Shown: in pieces, positions 35,237 to 47,689 of the stretch
Position numbering within the stretch: position 1 is the stretch's first letter
Layout of the letters: each line of letters starts with the position of its first letter
DNA from: Actinomortierella ambigua
Lineage: Eukaryota; Mortierellomycota; Mortierellomycetes; Mortierellales; Mortierellaceae
Direction: 5' to 3'
DNA: 48,190 nucleotides
Assembly (NCBI GenBank): GCA_016098155.1
Contig: JAAAJB010000013.1
Location: 87,879 to 136,068 of the forward strand
Notes under the pieces: model-generated
Database searches by the model: none
Seen by the model: only the letters and a program-made list of their open reading frames with translations
What the model was told of the DNA's origin: nothing
Translations under genes and position numbers: made by a program

Positions 35237-35693
35237 GCCCTAGATAGATGATGTAGATGTCGGCGAAAGTGTTGCAAGTACAAGAAAAAGGGATGAGGGG
35301 ATGCTCGACTGAAATAGGCATGTGTGAGACAGCCAACGTGGACGCACCCAATTTTTTTATTTGAGTTCCACCAGTCACGAAGTGGCCTCGCAGACGAACA
35401 CGTCGCGACAATATCTCTCCAGATCGCGTACATGCACAACGCGTTAGTCTCTCTGGGGCAACTCATACGTGGCGTGGCCGCAAGGGTGCCAGAGAGCAGT
35501 GGGGCACATGTGAGAAAGGCAAAGACACTCCCCCACCCTCTTTCCCCCAAAGAAAAAAAAAGACTCTCTCTCCCCAACTTGGACACTCCTCTTTAACAGG
35601 TCAAGATGTTATCTTCTTTACTACCACAGGCACCATACTTCTATTTTTCCAACCTCCAATCGTCCATAGACTACAAATACAGAATTTTTTTTT
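35237..35693. other. Intergenic region VMS1 3' end / GEA promoter
   Basis: 457 bp in tandem orientation. Contains a palindrome-poor, mixed-composition stretch and a poly-A run near 35,551. No further gene or defined element was recognised. Confidence 0.55.
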
Positions 35694-38600
35694 TCAAGCT
35701 GGCCCCTTGGCCACGCAGGTGGTCGTGCAATACTTCTTGTCAAACTTTTCAAATGCCTGCAACCCCTCCAGGCTCTTGCCACAACAGACGCAGACATGCT
35801 GGCCCTCCGCCACCGCCTTTCGCACAGCATCGGTCTGCTTCATTGCCGCAATACGAGCCTCCGCTGCACGCGCCCGTCGCTCGCGCTCCATCTTCATCCG
35901 CAGCTCGGGTGAGATCTGCGCATTGGCCGATGCTGCCGACGCCATCGCCTTGCCCAGGACTGACGATCCACCCAAGGTCCGTCCACTCTGAGAGGATTTC
36001 GAAGAGCTGCTACTGCCGGCAGCAGCGATCGCGGCGTTTGCTGTAGCAGCCGCAGCAGCTCCCGCCAACTTATTTTTCAAGAGCGCATCGGTGGCAGCAA
36101 CAGGTGGTGTCGCGGGTCGGCTCGCCTCGCGGGCCTTTTTGCGTTCACGCTCGGCATCCAGGATCTTCTTAGCCTTCTCCTTGGCCTTGCGCTCTTGCTC
36201 GGCCTCCATCTCGGGCGTCAGCGCCGATGGCACATGCGCGCCCATCACCCAGTCCCAATCCTCCGGCAACGACGCCATGGCTCGTCGGAACGCATTGCGC
36301 GTCTCCTTGTCCTTGGCCACATCGTAGGCCGTCAGACTCGTGGCCCCCATCAATGTCTCCTCTTCCAGGCGGGTCGACTCGTTGCTGTCCTCTCGCAGGT
36401 CGCTCTTCAGCTGTCCAAGACTAGTGATGGTTGGATCGGCATGGTGTGTCTCCAGCAAGATCTTCACCACGGCCGCATGACCATGAAGGGAAGCCAGATG
36501 GAGGATTGTGGGCGTGCGTCGGACATCGTACTCGCCGTTTGTCGTCACAGGCAGCAGCTGCGATGGATCGATGCCATACTTGAACAGATGGCTCGACACC
36601 GCCTCCCCACGCCCGCGCTTGACCAGCTCGACCAGCTTCAGCAGCTCTACAGGCACCTCCTGCGCAGAGAGACGTGCACTACCACCACTACTAGACTTTG
36701 TCTTCTCCGCCTCTGGCGTCGCAGTGGCATTGGCCCTAGCCTCCAGGGCGCGCTCCAGGTCCTCCTGCTCCTTCGCCTCGAGTTCGTTGAGAGCCTCCTG
36801 GGACAGGATGGACACCTTGATGGTCGACAGTTCCAGATAGGCGCGTTTCAATTCCTTCAAGGTCGGGCGCCGTGTCATGAACGGGAACGAGCGCAATCGT
36901 CCCGATCGCTCAGCACCCGTCAGGGTCGAGCCCTCGTACAGCAGTGTCCGGCGGTTCTGACCGGGCGCATGGATAAACACACACTCGGACCGTTCGATCC
37001 ATTTGCCCCAGTTGTCCAGTTGCTCCCGCACCTCGTCGCGCAGCGCTCGTTCGTTGTACATGCGGATTCTGGCACCGGCCGAATTGGCGGCGCCGTGGGT
37101 TGCCTGCGAGCCTCCTTGCTTTCGGCGAACTAGAGGAGATTGTCCCACCAAGAAAAAAAAATGAGTTAGCACGTCTTTAAGTATATCGGCCAAAAAAAAA
37201 GGAGTTTTTTTCCCCTCTTTAGGTAGGGGAGGATACTGTACCTGTGTATCGGTGGAACGTCTTGTGATGAATAATCTTGGTCTCGCGGCCATGATACGTT
37301 GCTGTGCCAGCCAGATCAACAATCATGCCTGCAAAGTGACCACCACCAATGAGGATCATCGTCCAGTAGCGCGCCGTGGATTGAGGCTCAGGCTGAGCCA
37401 CAATCACCGGTTTTTCCTCGTCACTGTCGTCGTCCTTGTTCTTCTTCTTCTTCTTCTCGTCCTTATTCTTGCCCTCCTTCTCCTGGCCGCTGCTGTTGCC
37501 TTCATGGCCGTCGTCGCCCTTCTTGTCCTGCTTGTCCTTCTTGGATTTTTCCTGGTCCTTGATCTTCTTTTGCTTGGGAACAAACTTGACCGGTGTAATC
37601 TGGACCGACTGTAGCGTGGCCAGAATATCGTCGGTCTTGCCACGGTTGCGGAGGGCATTCTTGTACACGCCCAATCGCACTGTATTGTCATACAGCGAAC
37701 TCGTGAACCAGATCAAGGGTGTCATCTTGGCCTCCTGGATCTGTCGCTCCAACATTTGTTGCTGCAGGATCAAAACCGGGTCCTGGCTCTCGGCAATACG
37801 GTTCTTCTCGACCGTCAGCTCGAGCTTCTTGATCAGCTGGTGGAGCTGTGTGTCGGGGTCGTCCTCTTCCTCCCAGGCGCCACGAGGGTAGTCGGCCTTG
37901 TCATCCTCCCCATCCTCGCCCTCGTCGTCCTCGAGTTTGGTGTCGTCATCATCATCGTCGTCCAACAGACTCTGGTCATCGTCTTCATCGCTGCTGCCAG
38001 CACGACTGGGTCGGTTGCTGCCGTGGAGACTACCATCCTCACCCTCCTTGCCACCTCTCTTCGACTTTGCATTCTGTTGGCGTCGCTGCATCTTCTTTTT
38101 CTTCATGACACCTCTTGCGCCTCTGTTGCTGCTGTTATTGGACGGCAACATGGAATCCGAAAGGTATTCGTCGTCCCGCGGACCATACGCGTCCTCTCCG
38201 TCCGTTTCCTCTTCTTCTTCAGTCTCATCGGACCCGGATCCGGATAGACTCGACAGATCCTGCAACATCTCCTCAAAGGCCTGCTCTGAGATGGGTTGCG
38301 CCGACCGGTCGAGCAGTTGCTGCTTGAGGTTGTACCGGTGCCAGTCCAGCTTCATATGCTCCCGCTGCTTCTCGTAGCTCTCAAACTGCACCACCCCGCA
38401 GATACGGCACGACGGAACCACCTTCTCGAGTGACGTGGGTGTCGAGACATACGGTGCTGCTGCTGGTGATGCGGCTCCTCCTTCCTCCGCGCCGGTAGCC
38501 GCCGCTGCCGCAGACACACCGTCGATCAAGGCCTGAAAGTCGAAAAACGCTTGCGCCTGGGGCACAAGCGTCGGCACAAAGTCGTTGGGCAGGAAGAAGA

Positions 38601-38793
38601 GTGGTAGGGCTTTCTCAGGACCCCTCTTCCTTGGGTCGTAAGCGCTCCTTTTCGGACCTTTGGATGGTGCAGCGTTGTCGTTGCTGTGGGTAGTGGTGGT
38701 GGTCGAGCCAGCGGTCGCATTCGTTTGGTCCTGCGTAGTCGGAGCATCCTTGACAGCATGTGTGTCATTTTTTCTTTTTGTTTCGCCTTCCAT
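35694..38793 (-). CDS. VMS1: Vms1/ANKZF1: peptidyl-tRNA hydrolase of ribosome-associated quality control
   Basis: Two exons (38793-37242, 37129-35694) give 995 aa. In order: a C2H2-like zinc finger (Cys129, Cys132, His146, His152; CRICGVVQFESYEKQREH then DWHRYNLK); a long acidic low-complexity segment (~190-330); the VLRF1 release-factor-like domain from GGGHFAGMIVDL across the splice to KQGGSQATHGAANSAGARIR, where Gln526 of GGSQ is the expected catalytic glutamine; an ankyrin repeat (~723-753, TILHLASLHGHAAVVKILL); a Glu/Lys coiled coil; a VCP/Cdc48-interacting motif ERERRARAAEARIAAM (~932-948); and a C-terminal Cys cluster (964, 966, 967, 985, 989). Vms1 frees stalled nascent chains from peptidyl-tRNA on 60S subunits and recruits Cdc48. 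All the expected parts are present, so the protein is probably functional. Confidence 0.94.
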
Positions 38794-39156
38794 TGCAATC
38801 AGATTCCCTTGTACAGACTCGAATTAGGAGTGTAACAGAAAAAAAAAGAAGGGAGTGGGTGAAGGCTGGAAAGAGAATAATGCAGAGACAATGCGTTCAT
38901 GCAGAGCCTCTCTTTATGTACACACACATCCCGCTCAAAAAAAATCGCACGCACTCCACTTGCTCCAAACCACCGCATAAGCAAATCCCGCAGTTCTAAA
39001 AACACCGCGTATAATCATGATGTTGCTACGGCAACATACTGCGCCGCCCTGGATGTCATACAAGATTATAATAAGAGTCAAACGAAAGAAAAAATCATTA
39101 TTAGCAGTTTCTATGGCACAAAAGAGCGAGAAAAGTTATTCCTCCCCCCACAGATT
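38794..39156. other. Intergenic region BST1 3' end / VMS1 promoter
   Basis: 363 bp between tandem genes, A-rich with no coherent frame. An AATAATGATT-type A/T stretch near 39,085-39,110 may serve BST1 3'-end formation; this is weak. Confidence 0.5.
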
Positions 39157-42100
39157 CTACAGTTGCTTCTTCGTGGGACCAAAGAGAGCTCGACACTTGC
39201 TCTGCATCGCCTTCACAAGGCGCTCAAACAGCACAGTGTCCTTGACCTGAAGGAACAGCAGCCAGCTAATCCACAGGTCCGACAGGAAGAAGATGACCCA
39301 GCTATACCGCACTCCGTAAGCAACCACATACACAACCACAAAGTTGAGAATCGCATTAGTAACCCATGTGTAGTTCCTAATGTTTTAGAAAAGTGAAAGC
39401 AAGACGGCAGAGAACGATTAGGAAGAGTAGCGCCTGCAACAGTGTCATCGACTGGGACAGAGTCCTCTCTTTTTTTTTTTTTTTTTTTTTTCTCTTTTTT
39501 TGGAGACAAAGAACAACACTTACTTGCTGGTGCGCGGCATCATAGCGCCACTCGTCACGGCCTCAACGTAAAATATAAATGGAGCAATCGAGTCTAGGCG
39601 GTGATCGGACGAGAACGGCTCATACCATTGCACAGACAGGTTGCGGACCCAGACCATTAGAACAGGCACCGTACAAGGGAGGAGCAGGAAGAAGAGGACA
39701 AAAATCGACATGAGGTAGTGGTAGCGATCCCATGCTGCCTGTGCGTGGCTGCCAGATGTATGCAGTGCTACCAATAAAGCTCGTACACATGACACAATGT
39801 GTACAAGGACAGCCACGATAAAGGCAAACTGATAGGGAACAAACGTCGCCACCATGATGAACAGGATCACCGTCGTGATGACACGCCGTCGAACAGCTCT
39901 CGACCTGGGAGAGACCCTGGTGTATTCATATCGAGAGACGAATGACAGGATGTCGGCCGATGTTACCACAAGGCCGTTCAGTATGGTCCAGATCAGGATC
40001 ACGATGCCCACCGACACTTGAAAGAAAACAGGTGCCAAGAACCAGAAGAAGGTATCGTTCGCTCCAAGCAAGATGTCATTCAGCCGAACTGGCGCCCATG
40101 ACTTTGGGGCATGGTAGTACGGATGCTCGCCCGAGACGGTGGCTGGTGCTTGCATCGTCTCAAAGTCGACCTCTCGATACCCCATGGTGGGTTCTCCACT
40201 CGGGCCTGAAAACGAACCCCCTGCCAGATGGCGGACCGGCCGAGCTTGAAACGACTGCACCAGCGAAATCAAGGCCAGAAAGGCAGAAAATTTGAGGAAC
40301 GTCGACTTGATCAGCCGCGACAGCACAACGCCAAACGGCTCAAAGGGCTTGTTGTCGTTCCATCCTCGGAACTGTGCTTTCAGAGTGAGAATGACGACCA
40401 GGAACGAAAACGACAGGACAACCATGCGATACCGAATCACAACCTTGCCGAGACTGCCATACATGTCCACCTGCAGGTCAATCTCCAATGGCTCTGGGCA
40501 CGACGAATCCGCCCAGAACCGCAGCTCCATGCCCTTGCGGCCCGGAAGGAGCACGCGGTCAAAATAGGGCACGTCGCCGTGGAAGTTGATGTCCAATCCC
40601 TCTGCACGGTCAGCGATATTCACAATATACTTGTCCTCGTACATGTTCCAGCTCGACTGTCGCAACATTGGTGGGAACGCTTGGCGGCCTATGGAATATC
40701 AAAGTTTGAAGGGATGTGAGGACGCTTTGATGACAACTACTTTTCAGCTACCCTTCAGCGTAATTTTTCTAAAACACTGCAAGCGCCATAAATCATACCT
40801 TTGCACCTAGGCCGACTGACTTTGAGGCTATATGTGATCAAGCTGTTGTCAATGTTGGGAAGGCGTAACGTCGAGACAAGCGATGCCTTCTCTGATGGGA
40901 ATGATGCTATCCGCAAACCTTTGGTCATGAGGCCTATACATATTTATATGAGAGTCAAGTTAGCAACGCTGATCAAAGATGCATTTGCCATCACATACCC
41001 AATGGGGTCCACTTGACTATTTGTGATCTACTCACCAAGGGTAGCTGTCTCGACGCTGGTGGTAGTTTTGGCCTCCGTTTGGAACTCGGCAATAAGGAAT
41101 CCACTGCCTCCATAGTTACTGCCTCGGTCAAGAATCGCTACAAACTTGAGATGGCTCGAGATGGAGTTCAGTTTCTGGTAGACATGCCTGAACTCTCGGC
41201 CCACAATGGGGCCCAACACGCCGTCCACTGAAGCTGGTATTGGCATGGCTGACAAGATACTGCGCTGGCAGGCAAGCTTCCCTGCACTGGACGTAGATGA
41301 TCCATCCTCCTCGTCGATGGCACTGCAGAGGAATACATCTAGCCGACTGTTGAGCCCCAGCGTTTGATCCGTGAGCAATGTGAAAGTGTCTGCATCACGG
41401 CGATGGGGAATGTCGAAAATGTGAAGGTGCTGGCGCCCTGCTGATGATGCTGAAGTCTCTCGATAGACAAAGGGCTGCACTGAGCGGCGGGTGTGGAGTG
41501 TGTTTTCAACCTCATCCAACGAGAACATAATAACGTCTATGACCGAATAAGGAAAAAAAAAAAGTTAGTTCTACTGTCCTTCCTCTACTTCTTTTTTTCC
41601 TACCCATGGCGATGGGGTGGAATCAGGAGATAACATCCGATCAAAAGAGCATACCTTTTCGATAGGAGGGGCCCTCAACATGCTCATCAACACCGGTTAG
41701 GAACACGTCCCTAAACACATTCATCCTGTCCTGGAGTGGCAACACCTGGCCTGGTTGGCGAGCATCTGCAACGTCGACGAGCGCCTTCCCGATCGCCTTG
41801 ACAATCTGATTACACCACAGAATCTCGACATGATCCGCTCCGACCCACGCGTGTGGGATCGAGGAGGAAAAGACGGAGAATCCATGGGACTGAGGAACAA
41901 TATGGTGAATGTTGCCCGAGTCGCCATTGACAATGATATCCAGGTTTCCACCCGCAATCGAGACCAACGATACATTTTGAAGAGGCGCCCCGGCACCATG
42001 GAACCCCTTTGTCCAGTATGAATCGATAGAGTTGTAGACGTTACTGATCTGGAAATCCAATGCGACTGGCGGGACAACATGCGGTGTGGCGACTGTGACA

Positions 42101-43911
42101 ATGGTATTGACCGTGTTGTGATTAAAGTTCTTCATAGTAAACAGCGACCGAGCCACCACACCACCCATACTGTGGCCGAGAATCAAGACAGATGTAGGCC
42201 GGGGAAGATTGCGGTCGCGTGCCGGGTGGTCATACAATGTCAAGATGTACGCGATCGCGTCGTTGAGATACTGTGCTTGTTCCAGTAGCGAGTGTCCATG
42301 CAGGGCTGAAAACTCTTCATTAAAGTCGACTATGCGTAATATACCGAACGGGAAGAAAAGGCAAGTCAATAGTCTGTATGGAAGACGAGAAAAAAAAAGG
42401 GGGTGGACAATCTCCAATGCACAAACTGCCAAGACCTCGACATGAAACGCCCTAAAGACGATGGCTACCTGTGAAAAAATCGAGGGGTCGGAGCCAGGTC
42501 CTGCCTAACAGGTGACTAGGGAGTACACTGTCGTAGTAGTACCGTGAGGCTTCCTTGGCAATGGATCTCACTTGAGCTTTGCTTCCAGCGTTCCCTGGAA
42601 TGAACAGCACAGGGATTCCGAACGGTTGAAACTATTTGAGCGTAGGGTATAAAAAAGGGCAACACCTTAGGTGTCAGTTCTCGCCGCGTCACCTTGATCG
42701 GGAACCTACTGCCGATTTTTTTTTCTTTCTTTTCAATACAGAGTACATACCTTGTCCTCGTTCGGCACGATGTTGTAATCATACTCGCCTCGATAGACAT
42801 ACAGGCCGTACTTTCCAGCAAAGGGTGTCTTGTCGCGGTCAAATCCTGGTACTTTAATGAACTTTGGTGTCATGAACGTCATCTTGCAATCCTTGCAATC
42901 CACCTGGCGATAAAAGTTGGAGTGGAAAATAGCGCCGAGCGTGGCCATGGACAACAAAAAGACGACGATCATGGGTAACGAACAGCCAAAGGTCGCAGAC
43001 CGGAAGACACGTTGTGGAGGTGCTGGAAGAGGATCGGGTTGGGACTTGCTGCGTGTCCGAGATCGGATGACAGAGTTGCGCCTACTCGGTCGGCCTTTCT
43101 GATAGGTCGTGGATGTTGTTCGCCCATTCTCTCCTGCTGTTGCCGTTACCCCTACCCCTACTCCTACTCCTCCTCCTCCTCCTGAGAAGAACCCGCCCAT
43201 GTCTTTTCCATCCTGGATGGGCAGATCAATACCTGCACTGCCACCACTGCCTCCTTCGACTACATCCTTCCGATCAAAGGGCAGCATGTGGTGATTCTGC
43301 GGCGTAGACGGCTTTGATCCAGCGGACGGGAGAGGCGAAGAGTGGAGCGATATCCTTCTTTGATGGGGGGACAACGACGAGAATGGTACTTGGGCTGGGT
43401 GGTGACCATTGGCTCGATCCTTTGTTGGCGATAATGGCGCGTGCGCACTTTCATGGTAGGACTTTCTAGAGACGTGTGCGCGCTCTTGCGAGAGAGACGG
43501 TAGTGCCTGCTGCTGCTGCTGCTGTTGATGCTGTCCGTTCTCGATGGCATCCATTGCAGCATCGGATGAGCGCAGGGCGTATTGGTGGCGGTGCTGCTGG
43601 TGCTGCTGGTGCTGCTGTTGGTGCTGAAGAGGAGGCCGAGTCATGAACGGGTAGATGTGTCGCGCTGTGGAGGATGCGGGAGATCTTGAATTGGTGGATG
43701 TCGGATCGCTCTGTAGGAAGTGTGCATGCTCCTGATGCGGGGAGGAAGAGGAGGAGGAGGAGGAGCCTGGACCACAAATGGATGGATGAGAAGGAAGGCG
43801 GTTGACGGCAACAAATTCAGGCTCGACTGCTTTGGCGTCTGCTCCTTCTTCTTCTTCGTCTTCTGCTTCTTCTTCGGGGATGTCGACAATGTTGTGCAGT
43901 GGGGCGTGCAT
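39157..43911 (-). CDS. BST1: GPI inositol-deacylase Bst1/PGAP1
   Basis: Seven exons (43911-42751, 42631-42469, 42329-41655, 41536-41036, 40933-40799, 40688-39524, 39376-39157) give 1,339 aa. The enzyme removes the inositol acyl chain from GPI anchors in the ER. After a membrane helix (~308-328) come CKMTFMTPKFIKVPGFD, the PFGIPVLFIPGNAGSKAQVR block (lipase oxyanion region), SRYYYDSVLPSHLLGR, and the alpha/beta-hydrolase nucleophile elbow LILGHSMGGVVARS with Ser495. The C-terminal half has several further membrane helices. The N-terminal ~305 residues are a cytosolic His/Gln/Ser/Gly-rich tail, much longer than in yeast, with PKA-like sites RRIS (183-186) and RRNS (275-278). The ATG at 43,911 is the first in frame; an upstream extension of the frame lacks an ATG. 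Confidence 0.93.
39470..39491. repeat. Poly-T run in BST1 intron 6
   Basis: Twenty-two consecutive T (A on the coding strand) inside the intron, a likely length-variable site. Confidence 0.9.
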
Positions 43912-44826
43912 GCGCGCAGACCCGCGAGGCAGATGGATGTCCAAAATGAATGGGAAAAGAAAAAGGAAGAGAAGAAAGAAAAAAAAACGAAAAGAAGAAG
44001 AACGGGGCTGGGCTGGGCTGACTGGCTGCACGCTGTCGATGAAACGTGGTGGTGGTGGTGGTGTGCCTGTGCGTCGTCGTCAAAGTCAGTGCTGCTGCAG
44101 TGCTGCTGCTGCCTGCCACTGCTGTGTCGCGGGGGGGTGGGTGGGCGAGGGTGGGGTGAAGGTCGGGGGAAGGCTCGTCTCTCACTCGCACTCTCTCAAT
44201 ATCTCTCTTTCTTTCTTCTCGCTCTCACACACACAGTCTCTCTCTCTCTCTCTCTCTCCTCTCTCTGTTTCTGTCCTTCTCTCTTTCTCTTTCTCTCGGT
44301 TGGGATGTGTATGTCTGTCCCTTTTCGTCCTTTCTTCGCCGTGCCCTGCGGCTCTCTGTTTGATCTGTTTGTGTCGCGTGGGTGGGGTGGGGTGGATCTG
44401 GGAAGCAAACTGCAACGGCGGGTGCAGAGGAAAACCCCGGGCGGGAGAAACAATGGCGGGAGGGAAGGAGGAAAGTCAAAGTGAAGGTGAGTGAGCCAAA
44501 GAGAAGAAAGACGGCGGCGTTGGGAAAAAAAAAAAAGTGTTACAAAGGAAAGAGAAGCGAAAGGAATACATGGAGAGGGCCGAGGTTTTATTTGTCCTTC
44601 CTTCAAGGGTCGTAGTTGCCCAACGCACCGCATTCACATGGTTGCTGTTGAATGGATATATATTCCACCCTCCCCCTCACACACACATACACGCACACAC
44701 ACACACTCTTTCTCTCTTTCTCTCTCTCTCTCTCTCTCGCTGGGGGCTGTGCCAAACGGACCACTTGCAATAATATCAATTGCCCGCTGATCTAGAGTTT
44801 CAACTGCCTACTTTCTGCTCGATGAT
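43912..44826. other. Intergenic region DBP7 3' end / BST1 promoter
   Basis: 915 bp in tandem orientation. It includes GGTGG repeats near 44,045-44,065, a TC/CT microsatellite at about 44,210-44,300, and a CA/CT run at 44,680-44,740. Long frames crossing it are low-complexity shadows. No gene is supported. Confidence 0.55.
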
Positions 44827-47689
44827 TTATTTCTTGCCCTTCTTCTTCTTCTTGAGCTGCGGGCCGACAAGGGACTTGTAGTCACCGACGGCAAACTCGG
44901 ACATGTCGTTCTTGCGTTTCAGCACAATCTTGGGCTTGAGATGCTCCTCCTTCTCGCGCTCCTTCTGGCTCTTGCGGACGGCACGCGATTCATCCACCTC
45001 ACCCTCGCCACTCCTCAACTTCTTATTCATACCAGGCTTATTCGTGCCCTTTTGCTTCTTCTTAGGTTGCGGAATGTCCGAAGGGGCCTCACGCAACGCA
45101 AAGCTCTTGGCAATGTGGCCCAGATGCAAATTTTTGATGTGAAAGATATGCTTTTCCGATGACGGATGTGTTGCATATGATTTGACAAAAGCCCAGTATG
45201 CTCCGCGAGCAACTCCAATGTTCTTTTTTGTTTTCGAGTCAAGCGACAAGGCAAGGAAGCGAAAGAAAGAAAAAAAGACGGAAAGAAAATAAAAGGGGGA
45301 AGCAAGAAAAATAGATTGTGTAAAAATAGGGCAAGTGTTAGTAGTACCATTGATAACCCTGAAGCAAACAAAGTTGCACAACTACAGCCCATACTTGACA
45401 CCCTTATCCAAAAAAGAAACTGAAAAAAACACTAATAATTACCTCCGCAGAATGCAGGTTGTACCGCTCAAAGGTATTTTGGATGTCCGTGGCCGGCTGT
45501 TGGTATTCGTTCGACTTTGGAGGCGCAAGCTTCATCAGCACACTCGTGATCGACACTTCCTCAGTAGGCAGGCCCTGTGCTGAGAGCAACTCCAGATACT
45601 TGACTTCACTCGGCAGCAAAAACAAAACAGCCTCACCATCCCGACCCAGACGGGCTGTACGACCCACACGATGGACATAGTCCTTCAGATCCGATGGCGG
45701 ATCGTATTGAATAATGTGACTCACGTCCGGCAGATCCAATCCACGCGCCGCAACATCTGTTGCAAACAAAACGCCGCTTTTCGCCTTGCAAAACTCAAAG
45801 TACGTATCCGTTCGCAGCGCCTGCGCCAAATTACCGTGCAAGCGGAACAATGGCACATCTGGCAGGATCGTACCTTTGAGGAATAGTGCCATCCTTGCCT
45901 TGCGAGCTTCCGTCCTCTCTGCCTCACGCTTGGCTCTAAACAACTCATCCTGTTGCATTTTGTTGGGTATCTCATCACCATCATCCATATCCTCTGCGCC
46001 CTCCGCCTTCTCAAAGCTCTCGCCAAAGTAGCCATCCTCCGTCGGATCCTTCTTGACCTCCTTGCCGGCACTGGCAAACAATCCATAGTGGAAATCGACA
46101 GAGTCACACGAAGATAAAAAGACCACGATTTTGGGGGAACTTGTTGCAGTGGTCGATCCGCGAGTGAATCCAAAGGCATTCTTCAGCATGGCGGCCAGCG
46201 TCACTAACCGCAACTTGGCCGGCGTGACCACATACAGCTGCTTAAGTTGCTCTGGTGTCGAGAATTGCTGTGCTGTCGTTCCTGTCTTCTCATCTCCCGC
46301 CGCATCCACTTTGTCAACAGACGTTGTTGTTGCCTTGCTCACCTGTGCTTCCTTCTTGGCGCTCACAAATATGGGATCGACCAAGGTACTGCCTGCCAGT
46401 CGCTGCACTTCATCTGTCAAGGTGGCCGAGCACAGCACAGTCTGCCGCTTTTGAGGCCATTTGCGTGTCACATCGAGGCCACTGGTCGAAGCAGCTCCGA
46501 TCCGTACACGAGCCTCCAGAATCTTGAGAATCGCCGTCATTGTCTCCTCAAAGCCCAGCTCGAGCAGTCGATCAGCCTCATCCAGCACCAACCACCGCAG
46601 GCTCTGCACATTGAACGACTGTGTGTTTTGCAAGTGATCCAACAGACGGCCCGGGGTTCCTACAAGGATATTCACACCCTTGCGAAGGCGAGCCTTTTCA
46701 GACTTTTTCTTGTCACCTCCAATCACAATGCCTGGAACAATCCAGTGTGACCGACGCTTGCCCGTTGTCGAAGAAGCAGGCATGCTCAAGAGCGTCTCGA
46801 GAACCTGCAAGATTTGCTTGGCTAGCTCTCTCGTTGGGGTCATGATGATGGCAAGGGTTCCGATCGCACGCTTTGAGTCCATATCCAGTGCCGGTGAAGA
46901 CTCTGACTCGACCAGTCGATTCAGGATTGGCAACAAATAGGTAAGCGTTTTGCCAGATCCTGTCTCTGCTTGAATGATCACATCAGTGTCTGTCGTCGGG
47001 ATATCCTGGCCAACTCGCCGAGTAGGCCCTAAAAGTACTGGAATCGCCTTTTGTTGAATGACGGTGGGTTTGGAAACACGAAGTTTGCTCTCCATGTGCC
47101 GTGAAAGATCTTCATCTAGACCCATTCCTGTAAATGATGAGGTATCCAGTGGTGCATTGCTCGCCTTGCCGACCGGTCGATGGACCGCGTTGGCCTAGTC
47201 ATAAACAGAAAACAAAAACGACAGTGCCAGATCTGTTAGTCGTTGATCTAGAAAGAATGAAACCAGCTATAACTGGGCGAGTCGAAACTTGCATGAACAC
47301 ACTCTTTTTTTCTTTACCTTTGGGAGAAAGGAGATGTTCTCAAGCTCAGGACCAAAAATCGAAGATTGAACTTGGGACTTGCCATGGATAACTCTAGAGT
47401 CCTTGCCCGAGGCGGTGGTCAGAGTCTGGGTCTGAGCAGTCATTTCTTGACCGCCAGAAGATCCTCTAGATGCGGGTCTAGCTACTGAGGAGGCCGTTGA
47501 ACTGGGTCTCATGGGCGTAGCCGTGTCGCCTCCACCCAACGACGTCGCCTTTTGAATCTTGCGCTTGGCCGACTTTACGACCTTTACTCGCTCCTTCCAG
47601 CGGCCGCCCTTAGGCTTGACCACTCGAGACGAGGCTGATCCCCCTGTAGGTGATGCCGCAATGTTGAGAACAAATCCTCCGCCGTCCAT
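44827..47689 (-). CDS. DBP7: Nucleolar DEAD-box RNA helicase Dbp7/DDX31
   Basis: Three exons (47689-47318, 47194-45443, 45222-44827) give 839 aa. Helicase motifs: [11 protein letters not shown] (Q-motif region), AETGSGKT (200-207), PTRELA (244-249), TPGRLL, DEAD (329-332), SAT (380-382), [17 protein letters not shown] (602-611) and HRVGRTAR (632-639). The [14 protein letters not shown] lead-in and the C-terminal [20 protein letters not shown] with [18 protein letters not shown] are typical of Dbp7, which acts in early 60S assembly. The N-terminus has the family's [17 protein letters not shown]. The last exon join (GAG to AAC at 45,222) was chosen because it continues HSAE into [12 protein letters not shown]; its acceptor AAAAAAG has a poor pyrimidine tract, so this junction is the least certain. 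The Lys-rich end KKKKKGKK is a nucleolar-type tail. Confidence 0.93.

Noticed and set aside
36195..37133. 312-codon plus-strand frame inside VMS1
   Set aside because: Antisense shadow of the VLRF1/ankyrin exon.
43720..44494. Overlapping plus-strand frames of 254 and 230 codons upstream of BST1
   Set aside because: Runs of Ser, Lys, Gly and Trp from microsatellites; antisense to BST1 exon 1 in part and no recognisable domain.
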